Assembly: GCA_002382495.1 (NCBI GenBank)
Contig: DFXW01000043.1
Coordinates: 107,876 to 116,865 of the forward strand
Direction: 5' to 3'
From: Flavobacterium sp. UBA4098
Lineage (GTDB): Bacteria; Bacteroidota; Bacteroidia; Flavobacteriales; Flavobacteriaceae
DNA length: 8,990 bases
Shown here: piece after piece, positions 1 to 5,186 of the stretch
How the letters are laid out: every line of letters begins with the position of its first letter
Numbering within the stretch: the stretch's first letter is position 1
Position numbers and translations under genes: made by a program
Notes under the pieces: generated by a model
Told to the model about the DNA's origin: nothing
The model's database searches: none
What the model saw: the letters and a program-made list of their open reading frames with translations, nothing else

Positions 1-63
1 ACCTACTAAAGGACCCGCAATGTACCAGGCCCATGGTTGTTTGATGAATTCTATAATTTCCAT
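1..63 (-). CDS. YeeE/YedE-family sulfur transporter, N-terminal fragment (cut by window edge)
   Basis: The reverse strand from the ATG at 63 reads 21 codons, MEIIEFIKQPWAWYIAGPLVG, and runs off the window. The W-x-W-Y-I-A-G-P-L start is what I recognise from Bacteroidota YeeE/YedE (DUF395) membrane proteins, whose characterised relatives import thiosulfate or related sulfur compounds across the inner membrane. Only the amphipathic start and the beginning of the first membrane helix are visible, so the conserved cysteines of the family cannot be checked. It begins its own transcription unit: a near-perfect promoter with a perfect Crp/Fnr-like palindrome lies immediately upstream (81-125), predicting a leader of only about 13 nt. 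A neighbouring second YeeE half (DUF6691) would be expected downstream. The family call rests on a short peptide and is moderately sure; that it is a real gene start is more secure. Confidence 0.7.
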   Translation of the reverse strand, partial: MEIIEFIKQPWAWYIAGPLVG

Positions 64-80
64 AGTTTAAATTTTTAAAG

Positions 81-125
81 CAAATTTGAACTATAAAGTA
101 AATTTAGTTTGTGACATTTGTCACA
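81..125 (-). promoter_or_regulatory. Crp/Fnr-type activated promoter of the YeeE/YedE gene
   Basis: A perfect inverted repeat TGTGACATTTGTCACA occupies 110-125 and matches the Crp-type pattern TGTGA-N6-TCACA. Twenty-one bases away, at 81-88, the minus strand reads CAAATTTG, one mismatch from the Bacteroidota -7 element TAnnTTTG. With a start site about 5 nt beyond it (near 76) the palindrome centre is near -41.5, the class II activator position. Spacing is identical to four other promoters in this window. Confidence 0.72.
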
Positions 126-167
126 CAGCAAAATAAGAGCTTTAGAAATTAAGAATTTTTTACTGTT

Positions 168-428
168 TTATTTGGATAAATTACCAACAGCGCAACTCAC
201 AAATGATTTTCCTTTATGTAAAAGTGTGTTATTTCCTTTTTCGGGATAACCCAAGTTGGATAATGTGTTTACCAAAACAACTCTATCTGTATTTGAATTA
301 ATTGTAATAGTATCTGTTTCTTTATCAATGGTAACTTCTGTTACATTTTCAATTTTCAGTAATGCCGTTTTTATACTGTTCATACAGCCACCGCACTTTA
401 TATTTTCGACTTCTATTTTATGGGTCAT
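168..428 (-). CDS. Heavy-metal-associated (HMA) domain protein, small, cytoplasmic
   Basis: An 86-residue protein made of one HMA (ferredoxin-like beta-alpha-beta-beta-alpha-beta) domain. The metal-binding loop KCGGCMNS carries Cys12 and Cys15, equivalent to the CxxC of copper chaperones and P-type ATPase N-domains. A third cysteine, Cys79 in FVSCAVG near the C-terminus, lies outside the usual motif. No signal peptide is seen. The ATG at 428 is preferred over an in-frame upstream start at 485, because the longer form adds 19 Lys/Asn-rich residues that overlap the preceding rhodanese gene; from 428 the protein starts exactly at the domain (MTHKIEVENIKCGGC). It is the last gene of a six-gene run, 20 bp after the rhodanese. 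The family usually binds Cu(I), but the setting among sulfurtransferases leaves open that the cysteines carry sulfane sulfur. The domain call is firm; the metal and the role are unknown. Confidence 0.85.
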   Translation of the reverse strand: MTHKIEVENIKCGGCMNSIKTALLKIENVTEVTIDKETDTITINSNTDRVVLVNTLSNLGYPEKGNNTLLHKGKSFVSCAVGNLSK

Positions 429-448
429 TTTGTGTTTGTTTTTTTTAA

Positions 449-769
449 TTATTTTATACCTAACCAGTTGTTTGTTCCACCGCAAAGCCAGTTGGCTTTA
501 AAACCTAAATCGGATAGTAATTTTGCCGCATCTATAGATCGACCACCACCTTTGCCACAAGCTGTTATATAATGATTTTTTTTATTTAGTAAAACACTAT
601 TTTCTTTTAATGTATCTAAAGGAATATGTATTGCATTTTCAATATGATAATTGTCAAACTCCTCTTTAGAACGGACATCGATAATTTGTACGTTTATATC
701 ACTTCCAATTAGTTTATTAATCATTGCAACTTCTATACAATCAATACTTTTTTTGGTGTCATTTGGCAT
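449..769 (-). CDS. Single-domain rhodanese-like protein with a Cys-x5-Arg active-site loop
   Basis: A 106-residue, signal-less rhodanese domain: the IIDVRSKEEFDNYHIENAIHIP segment region (about residues 29-50) contains the standard DVR and E-F-x-x-x-H-I-x-x-A-x-x-I-P signatures, and the putative catalytic Cys71 lies in ACGKGGGRS. The loop from Cys to Arg is C-GKGGG-R, one residue longer than the C-x4-R loop of sulfurtransferase rhodaneses such as those elsewhere in this window, and equal in length to Cdc25/arsenate-reductase-type loops. Extra cysteines are Cys11 and Cys96 (LCGGTNNW). I start it at the ATG at 769; an in-frame GTG two codons upstream (775) is possible. It follows the DUF202 gene by 14 bp and precedes the HMA gene by 20 bp, so it is surely co-transcribed. 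Fold assignment is firm; whether it transfers sulfur or has phosphatase/reductase-like chemistry is open. Confidence 0.85.
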   Translation of the reverse strand: MPNDTKKSIDCIEVAMINKLIGSDINVQIIDVRSKEEFDNYHIENAIHIPLDTLKENSVLLNKKNHYITACGKGGGRSIDAAKLLSDLGFKANWLCGGTNNWLGIK

Positions 770-783
770 TCTCACTTTTATCT

Positions 784-1089
784 TTACTCATAATAGTTTA
801 ATTGATAATCTCCTATGTGTTTTTCGTTCTCTAAAATTGACTTTTTATGTTTGAAGTAATTAAGAATTCCAATTAATAAAATAATACCAGAAAACGAAAA
901 TAAAACTATTTCGATAGTAATACTATTTTCAATTTTTAATACATTTTTTAGACTTAAACCTGCAATTAGAAAATACATTGAAGTTCTTAAAAAGGACAAA
1001 AAAGTAGATTGATTAGCAAGTATGGTTCGTTGTATTGCCAATCTTTCTCTTAAAATTAAATCTTTGTTGATGGCTTTTTGGCTATTCAT
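784..1089 (-). CDS. DUF202 (YidH-like) small inner-membrane protein
   Basis: A 101-residue protein with the DUF202 signature in its first third: RERLAIQRTILANQ (14-27) followed by FLSFLRTS (30-37), matching the family's L-A-x-x-R-T-x-L-A ... R-T-S pattern. Two hydrophobic helices follow, about 37-51 and 59-79, ending in a basic stretch YFKHKKS, which suggests both termini are cytoplasmic. Family members often have three helices; the shorter form here seems complete, since it has a start and a stop tightly packed between neighbours. It begins 2 bp after the thioredoxin stop and ends 14 bp before the rhodanese. The biochemical function of DUF202 proteins is not established as far as I know, so no role is assigned beyond membership in a sulfur-related gene run. 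Confidence 0.82.
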   Translation of the reverse strand: MNSQKAINKDLILRERLAIQRTILANQSTFLSFLRTSMYFLIAGLSLKNVLKIENSITIEIVLFSFSGIILLIGILNYFKHKKSILENEKHIGDYQLNYYE

Positions 1090-1091
1090 TT

Positions 1092-1391
1092 TCAGTTAGT
1101 TTTATCTAGAATAATTTTGATGATTTCTTCTTTGGTAAGCACTCCAGATTGTCGCCAGAGTTGTTTGCCTTCTTGAAAAAGCATTAGAGTAGGAACACCG
1201 CGAACTTGATATTTTTGGGCCATTTCTTGGTTTTTATCCACATCTATTTTAATAATCGTAATACGATCCTTAAGACTTTCCTTCACTTGGTTAAGTACCG
1301 GCAAAAGCATTTGGCAAGGACCACACCAAGTGGCAAAGAAATCTACCAAAACTGGTTTTTCAGAATTTATAATAGCATTGAAATTATTCAT
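1092..1391 (-). CDS. Thioredoxin
   Basis: A 99-residue cytoplasmic thioredoxin, slightly shorter than the roughly 108 residues of typical TrxA. The active site is WCGPC with Cys23 and Cys26, preceded by the VLVDFFATWCGPC strand, and the cis-proline is Pro67 in GVPTLMLF. The structural motifs after it (F-x-x-G-K, then a C-terminal helix) are intact, so it should be a competent dithiol-disulfide reductase. There is no signal peptide. Its ATG overlaps the stop of the preceding membrane-protein gene by 8 bp (ATGAATAA) and its stop is 2 bp from the DUF202 start, which implies translational coupling. Placed among rhodaneses, it probably releases or reduces persulfide sulfur bound to them rather than serving as the housekeeping thioredoxin; that is inference. 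I leave the symbol blank because this is likely an accessory copy. Confidence 0.93.
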   Translation of the reverse strand: MNNFNAIINSEKPVLVDFFATWCGPCQMLLPVLNQVKESLKDRITIIKIDVDKNQEMAQKYQVRGVPTLMLFQEGKQLWRQSGVLTKEEIIKIILDKTN

Positions 1392-1590
1392 TTTCTTCTT
1401 TTTTTATTGGAACTGCACAACCATTATTACCGCAACAACCCACACTAAACAAAGCCATTATTACAAAAACAACACCCGGAATTATCATTATATATTGCCT
1501 TGATTGAAAAGATTGAATAATAATATAAACTCCTAGAATTAATCGAAGGGCTCGCATAAAGTTCCAGTTTGCAAAAATTGTTTTCAGCAT
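1384..1590 (-). CDS. Small Cys-rich two-helix membrane protein (YgaP-like/DUF2892-like)
   Basis: A 68-residue protein with two hydrophobic segments, about residues 13-29 and 33-50, joined by a very short QSRQ turn, so it forms a helical hairpin. Directly after the second helix comes GCCGNNGC with Cys52, Cys53 and Cys58, then a charged tail PIKKEENE. The hairpin resembles the membrane module fused to the YgaP rhodanese (DUF2892) and the small YgaP-like proteins common beside rhodanese genes. The gene starts 19 bp after the DinB-like gene and overlaps the thioredoxin start by 8 bp. A membrane-anchored cysteine cluster coupled to thioredoxin suggests a thiol or persulfide relay at the membrane; this is inference. 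The three cysteines could equally bind a metal. Being a real gene is well supported by tight packing; family assignment is moderate. Confidence 0.75.
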   Translation of the reverse strand: MLKTIFANWNFMRALRLILGVYIIIQSFQSRQYIMIIPGVVFVIMALFSVGCCGNNGCAVPIKKEENE

Positions 1591-1609
1591 TGTTTTGTAA
1601 TTTACGTTG

Positions 1610-2065
1610 TTATATAAATTTTCTAATATTCATCATAAAACCAAGATGAATTCCTTCGTGATAATTATTAAAATTTATAGCTTCCTCAAATGTTGATAAA
1701 TGAAAACCGATATGGGTTTCGTAGGGTGTAAAGGCAACAAATTTTCCATTAGCATAATCGTCTTTAGTTTGTTGAATTAATGCAATTAATAATTCCTTTA
1801 TTTCGTTAACTTCTTCTTGCGTTGTAGTTTGAGTTGGAACTGAACCGTATTTGTACTTGTTATGAAATTCTTTTGAAATTAATACAGGTAACCCCGATAA
1901 TCTATAAATTAATCCTTGTTGGGTGGTAATGATGTGACCAATATTCCAAATCAAATTATTTTTAAATCCTTCCGGGATTTTATTCAGTTGTTCTAAAGTA
2001 TATTGTTCTAAAAATGCTAAATGTAGTTTACGATTGGTTTCCCAAATTTTGAATGTTGCTTGCAT
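1610..2065 (-). CDS. DinB-superfamily protein, possible thiol-dependent transferase or hydrolase
   Basis: A 151-residue protein with the four-helix DinB/YfiT layout. The likely metal triad is His44 (WNIGHI), His136 and His140 (YHEGIHLGF), the H...HxxxH arrangement of this superfamily, which usually holds Zn or Ni. The first helix carries a W-x-x-N-R pattern near residue 8. There is no signal peptide. Bacterial DinB relatives include S-transferases that use low-molecular-weight thiols such as bacillithiol, so a role in thiol chemistry would fit the neighbourhood, but the sequence alone does not show it. It is the first gene of the six-gene run; the next gene starts 19 bp after its stop. The 85 bp in front contain a composite hairpin but no recognisable -7 element. 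The family call is good; the substrate is unknown. Confidence 0.85.
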   Translation of the reverse strand: MQATFKIWETNRKLHLAFLEQYTLEQLNKIPEGFKNNLIWNIGHIITTQQGLIYRLSGLPVLISKEFHNKYKYGSVPTQTTTQEEVNEIKELLIALIQQTKDDYANGKFVAFTPYETHIGFHLSTFEEAINFNNYHEGIHLGFMMNIRKFI

Positions 2066-2081
2066 AGTATTTCATTATAAT

Positions 2082-2135
2082 AAAAATAGTCCAATTCAAA
2101 ACAGGCATCAATCTGTTTCAAACGGAACTATTTTT
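2082..2135 (-). terminator. Composite hairpin terminator after the tandem rhodaneses
   Basis: Outer arms AAAAATAGTCC (2082-2092) and GGAACTATTTTT (2124-2135) pair with one bulged base; inner arms AAACAG (2099-2104) and CTGTTT (2113-2118) pair around an 8-nt loop. On the minus strand it ends in a T-run, 15 bases past the rhodanese stop. A-runs and T-runs flank both sides, so it could act in both directions. It sits between the rhodanese operon and the DinB gene and may be leaky. Confidence 0.6.
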
Positions 2136-2150
2136 CGAGTTATTTGAGAC

Positions 2151-2531
2151 TTATTTTTTCAATTTTGCATTTACATCTTCCCAGCTACCACCATTTTTTA
2201 TATTTGTAAAACCGTTTTGTTCTAAAATAACTTTAGCTTGACGGCTTCGGTTGCCGCTGCGGCAAAAGACAACAATATTTTTTTTACCTTTAAATTTAGC
2301 TAATTGATTTTCAATTTGATCTAAAGGAATATTTATTGCTCCTTTTACACTTCCTTGTGCAAATTCTGCTGGAGTTCTAACATCGACATAAAAAATTTCG
2401 TTTTTTGTAGTTTGTTTTGCTTTTTGAGTAGTTCTACTTTTAGTCACAGGTATTTTATTTTGTGCAACAATTACAGTAGTGGAAAATGCCATAAATAATA
2501 CAAAAAAACCGATTTTTAATACATTTTTCAT
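2151..2531 (-). CDS. Exported single-domain rhodanese
   Basis: A 126-residue protein. Residues 1-23 form a signal peptide (MKN, basic; hydrophobic core to VIVA, likely cut before or after Gln24), followed by a Lys/Thr-rich linker to about residue 44 and then a rhodanese domain. The active-site loop is FCRSGNRS with Cys90, the usual C-x4-R length, so the enzyme should be catalytically able to carry a persulfide. It would act in the periplasm, moving sulfane sulfur or detoxifying thiosulfate/polysulfide there. Its domain is a close copy of the cytoplasmic rhodanese encoded just upstream, from which it is separated by 3 bp; the nucleotide identity of the duplicated part is about 85%. It is the third gene of the dioxygenase-rhodanese operon and is followed by a hairpin. 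Confidence 0.92.
   Translation of the reverse strand: MKNVLKIGFFVLFMAFSTTVIVAQNKIPVTKSRTTQKAKQTTKNEIFYVDVRTPAEFAQGSVKGAINIPLDQIENQLAKFKGKKNIVVFCRSGNRSRQAKVILEQNGFTNIKNGGSWEDVNAKLKK
2168..2298 (-). repeat. Intragenic tandem duplication, copy 2 (in the exported rhodanese gene)
   Basis: This segment matches 2552-2682 without gaps at an offset of 384 bp. By my count about 112 of 131 positions agree. It covers the C-terminal half of the rhodanese domain including the CRSGNRS loop. Confidence 0.8.
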
Positions 2532-2534
2532 CTT

Positions 2535-2849
2535 CTATTTATTGATTACTTCATTTACATCTTGCCATGTTCCACCATTAGTAACATTTGCAAAACCATT
2601 TTGCTCTAAAATATTTTTAGCTTGACCGCTTCGGTTGCCACTTCGGCAAAAAACAACAATATTTTCTTTTCCTTTAAATTTATCTAAGTTTACGGCAACT
2701 TGGTCAAGAGGTATGTTTGTTGATTCTATTACATTTCCTTCAGCAAATTCCTCAGGAGTACGAACATCTACTAAAAAGGCTCCTCCATTTACTAATTTTG
2801 CTAAGTTATCGTTACTATTTCCGCCAAACATATTATTAAAAATTCCCAT
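2535..2849 (-). CDS. Cytoplasmic single-domain rhodanese
   Basis: A 104-residue rhodanese with no signal peptide. A short Gly/Asn-rich start (MGIFNNMFGGNSND) leads into the domain: LVDVRTPEEFAEG (26-38), IPLDQV, then the active-site loop VVFCRSGNRSG with Cys68 and the standard C-x4-R length. All features of an active sulfurtransferase of the GlpE/single-domain type are there. It starts 24 bp after the dioxygenase-rhodanese fusion and its stop (TAG) is 3 bp before the exported paralogue, so the three genes form an operon under the promoter at 4344-4388. It can be expected to accept sulfane sulfur in the cytoplasm, perhaps passing it to or from the dioxygenase; partner identity is inference. 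MGIF-N-x-(M/L)-F-G starts are common in Bacteroidota single rhodaneses as I recall them. Confidence 0.93.
   Translation of the reverse strand: MGIFNNMFGGNSNDNLAKLVNGGAFLVDVRTPEEFAEGNVIESTNIPLDQVAVNLDKFKGKENIVVFCRSGNRSGQAKNILEQNGFANVTNGGTWQDVNEVINK
2552..2682 (-). repeat. Intragenic tandem duplication, copy 1 (in the cytoplasmic rhodanese gene)
   Basis: Gap-free counterpart of 2168-2298, about 85% identical at the DNA level by hand count. Many differences lie at third codon positions, which indicates that both copies are under selection rather than one decaying. Confidence 0.8.
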
Positions 2850-2873
2850 ATCGTATTATTTATTACTATTAGA

Positions 2874-4292
2874 TTATACTTTTAAAACTTTACTTTGACA
2901 TACAAAATCAGTTTTAGGAACGGTTGTTTTTGCAATGGCTCCGAAACCACCTTCAACTTCGCTAAAGTTTCTGTAGCCACGGGCTTGTAAAATAGACGCC
3001 GCCATCATAGAACGATAACCTCCTGCACAATGCATAAAGAAATGTTCTTCTGGATTGATGTCTTTTACCCATTCGTTAATGGAAGCTAAAGGACGACTGT
3101 AAGCATCTTCTACATGTTCTGCTTCGTATTCACTTTCTTTTCGAACATCAATAACTTTGCTTTCTCCAATTTTTACTTCTGTAGCAAATTGCTCAGCGGT
3201 AATTCGGTTTATTGTATCGACTACCAAACCTGCAGCTTCCCATGCTTGAAATCCATTTTCTAAATGTCCGATTACGTTATCGAAACCAACACGAGTTAAA
3301 CGTGTTACTGTTTCTTCTTCTAATCCTAAATCAGTTACTAATAAAATAGGTTGTTTTACGTCACCAATTAAAGCACCAACCCAAGGAGCAAAATCTCCAT
3401 TAATACCGATGTTTATTGATTGAGGAATAAATCCTTTAGCAAAATCTCCATTGCTACGGGTATCTAAAATTAAAGCTCCTGTTTCTTCAGCCACTACCTC
3501 AAATTCGTTTGCTTTGATGGCTTTCATACCTTGATTGAAAACAGTCTCAAAACTTTCTATTCCACTTTTGTTCATAGCTACATTCATTCCGAAATAAGCT
3601 GGCGGAGGCAATAATCCGTCTGTAACTTCTTTAATAAATTCTGCTTCAGTCATGTTAGCACGTAAAGCATAATTGGTTGCCTTTTGATCACCAATACTAC
3701 CTACAGTTTCTTTACTCATGTTTTTTCCGCAAGCTGAACCTGCACCATGCGCTGGATAAACAATTACATCATCTGCCAGAGGCATTATTTTATCTCTTAA
3801 AGAATGGAATAACAATCCAGCCAATTGCTCCTGTGTCATGTGAGCAGCTTTTTGTGCCAAATCAGGACGACCAACATCACCTAAAAACAAGGTGTCACCA
3901 GAAAAAATTGCGTGATCATTACCATCAGCATCAATTAATAAATACGTGGTACTTTCCATTGTATGACCAGGTGTGTGTAACACTTTTATTTTGATGTTAC
4001 CAATTTCAAAAACTTCATTGTCTTTTGCTGAAATGAATTCGAAGTCAGGTTTAGCATTTGGACCATAAACAATAGATGCTCCAGTTTTTTTACTTAAATC
4101 TAAATGACCTGAAACAAAATCAGCATGAAAATGTGTTTCAAAAATATATTTTAATTTAACGCCATCTTTTTCTAACCTATCCGTATAGGGTTGTGTTTCT
4201 CTAAGCGGATCAATGATAGCAGCTTCGCCATTTGAAGTAATGTAATAAGCTCCTTGTGCTAAGCACCCTGTGTAAATTTGTTCTATTTTCAT
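2874..4292 (-). CDS. Persulfide dioxygenase-rhodanese fusion (CstB-like), paralogue 1
   Basis: A 472-residue cytoplasmic protein with three parts. Residues 1-240 are a metallo-beta-lactamase fold of the ETHE1/persulfide dioxygenase type: THFHADFVSGH (His54, His56, Asp58), GHTMEST (His110), SGDTLFLGDVGRPDL (Asp133) and PAHGAGSACGK (His182, Cys188). By analogy with ETHE1 the iron ligands should be His54, His110 and Asp133. Residues about 262-357 are a rhodanese-like domain without a catalytic cysteine (the loop position reads LLVTDLG). Residues about 362-455 are an active rhodanese with Cys422 in HCAGGYRS. The same order is known from Staphylococcus CstB, which oxidises thiol persulfides to sulfite and makes thiosulfate. 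Near the end, Cys465 (TDFVC) is shared with the paralogue at 5187-6602. It heads an operon with two rhodaneses, behind a Crp/Fnr-like promoter; the predicted leader is about 47 nt. Confidence 0.93.
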   Translation of the reverse strand: MKIEQIYTGCLAQGAYYITSNGEAAIIDPLRETQPYTDRLEKDGVKLKYIFETHFHADFVSGHLDLSKKTGASIVYGPNAKPDFEFISAKDNEVFEIGNIKIKVLHTPGHTMESTTYLLIDADGNDHAIFSGDTLFLGDVGRPDLAQKAAHMTQEQLAGLLFHSLRDKIMPLADDVIVYPAHGAGSACGKNMSKETVGSIGDQKATNYALRANMTEAEFIKEVTDGLLPPPAYFGMNVAMNKSGIESFETVFNQGMKAIKANEFEVVAEETGALILDTRSNGDFAKGFIPQSINIGINGDFAPWVGALIGDVKQPILLVTDLGLEEETVTRLTRVGFDNVIGHLENGFQAWEAAGLVVDTINRITAEQFATEVKIGESKVIDVRKESEYEAEHVEDAYSRPLASINEWVKDINPEEHFFMHCAGGYRSMMAASILQARGYRNFSEVEGGFGAIAKTTVPKTDFVCQSKVLKV

Positions 4293-4343
4293 AATTGAAA
4301 TTATTTTTTTATTTTATATTATTCTTAGTTTTAATTATTTATG

Positions 4344-4388
4344 CAAATGTATATGTTGGTTTTATATAAAATTGTAACTAATGTCACA
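4344..4388 (-). promoter_or_regulatory. Crp/Fnr-type activated promoter of the dioxygenase-rhodanese operon
   Basis: The imperfect palindrome TGTAACTAATGTCACA lies at 4373-4388 and the -7 element TACATTTG (minus strand; TAnnTTTG) at 4344-4351, separated by 21 bp. The box begins 10 bp after the carbonic anhydrase stop and no clear terminator intervenes, so some read-through from that gene is possible. Confidence 0.75.
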
Positions 4389-4398
4389 TAAACTTTTT

Positions 4399-5061
4399 TT
4401 ATAACAAAACTATTTTACCTGTATGAACATCATAACGCATTGCTATTATCTTCGTTTTATGTTCTTTAATTATTGGATTGTTTGCTATAGTCTTTGTTGA
4501 GTGTTCAATATTTGCATTAATACAACCTAATATATTCGTCTCTTTTGGATGTAATTTTTCTTCTTGTTTTTCTTCTTGCTCGTTAGTAATAGTTTCTACG
4601 ATATCATCTATGTGATTGCGGTGTTTCTGATAGTCATTATTTTTATCTCCTACATACGCTTTGATGGCACCACATTCGGTATGTCCTAAAACCACGATTA
4701 ATTTTGCATCAAGATGTTCTACTGCGTATTCAATACTTCCCATATCGATATCAGAAATTAGATTTCCTGCATTTCTAATTACAAACAAGTCGCCAATACC
4801 CTGATCAAATAGTATTTCTGGTGCGACGCGACTATCAGAACAAGTAACAATGACAGCAAAAGGGTGTTGCCCATTTTGATTTTTTAAAACAGAATTTTTA
4901 TTTTGATGTGGATGAATGGTTTTTTCATCTAAAAAGCGTTTATTGCCCGCTACTAATTTCTCTAGTGGTGTTTGATTCTTTTCAATCGAAATTGGTGCTT
5001 TTTCTTTCTTGCAACTTATTAGAGTTACTACAATAAGTGTTGCTAGGACTATTTTTCTCAT
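4399..5061 (-). CDS. Beta-class carbonic anhydrase, predicted lipoprotein
   Basis: A 220-residue protein. Residues 1-17 are a lipoprotein signal peptide with lipobox LISC (Cys17) followed by KKEK, so the mature enzyme should be anchored outside the cytoplasm. The rest is a beta-carbonic anhydrase: Zn ligands Cys74 in CSDSRVAPE, His127 and Cys130 in GHTECGA, and the Asp76-Arg78 pair that opens the active site; RNAGN (96-100) is intact. An acidic/Lys-rich insert (EEKQEEKLHPKE, about 163-174) precedes the C-terminal part. It should interconvert CO2 and bicarbonate; relatives with this fold also hydrolyse COS or CS2, which is worth keeping in mind here because its promoter has the same Crp/Fnr-like box and spacing as the sulfur genes. 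It is a single-gene unit between the two paralogous dioxygenase fusions, with a predicted leader of about 14 nt. Fold and export are firm; the physiological substrate is not. Confidence 0.92.
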   Translation of the reverse strand: MRKIVLATLIVVTLISCKKEKAPISIEKNQTPLEKLVAGNKRFLDEKTIHPHQNKNSVLKNQNGQHPFAVIVTCSDSRVAPEILFDQGIGDLFVIRNAGNLISDIDMGSIEYAVEHLDAKLIVVLGHTECGAIKAYVGDKNNDYQKHRNHIDDIVETITNEQEEKQEEKLHPKETNILGCINANIEHSTKTIANNPIIKEHKTKIIAMRYDVHTGKIVLL

Positions 5062-5079
5062 TTTCTTTTAAATATTTTT

Positions 5080-5124
5080 CAAAAGTAGGTTTTGAATTTC
5101 ACGAAAATTGTAACATATATCACA
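5080..5124 (-). promoter_or_regulatory. Crp/Fnr-type activated promoter of the carbonic anhydrase gene
   Basis: The palindrome TGTAACATATATCACA is at 5109-5124 and the -7 element TACTTTTG (minus strand; exact TAnnTTTG) at 5080-5087, again 21 bp apart. The box sits right after the terminator of the upstream gene (5132-5166), so this is an independent unit. Confidence 0.78.
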
Positions 5125-5131
5125 TAACAAA

Positions 5132-5166
5132 AAAAAGAGATTGTTTCACAGAAACAATCTCTTTTT
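5132..5166 (-). terminator. Intrinsic terminator of dioxygenase-rhodanese paralogue 2
   Basis: Arms 5132-5147 (AAAAAGAGATTGTTTC) and 5151-5166 (GAAACAATCTCTTTTT) are perfectly complementary over 16 bp around an ACA loop. It lies 20 bp past the stop at 5187 and ends in a T-run on the minus strand. The symmetric A/T flanks could work both ways, but no plus-strand gene is seen. Confidence 0.92.
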
Positions 5167-5186
5167 GATTTTAATAATCACTTTAT

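Noticed and set aside
110..125. Perfect palindrome read as a terminator of the HMA gene
   Set aside because: The stem is 7 bp with a 2-base centre and no T-run follows; it fits a protein-binding site at a fixed distance from a -7 element, repeated at four other promoters.
429..485. Longer N-terminus for the HMA protein (start at 485)
   Set aside because: It overlaps the end of the rhodanese gene by 37 bp and adds only Lys/Asn-rich residues; the ATG at 428 begins directly at the domain.
256..501. Open reading frames on the plus strand opposite the HMA/rhodanese genes, and similar ones at 651-854, 1206-1448, 2635-2898, 3677-3994, 5380-5904, 7265-7492 and 8269-8463
   Set aside because: Each lies antisense to a well-supported gene, shows no recognisable domain, and has no promoter or tight packing of its own.
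770..775. GTG start for the C-x5-R rhodanese
   Set aside because: Possible, but an ATG two codons later is the simpler start and nothing in the upstream sequence clearly favours the GTG.
2082..2135. Composite hairpin as a riboswitch in front of the DinB gene
   Set aside because: No known riboswitch core is visible, and the simple nested stems with flanking A/T runs fit a terminator better.
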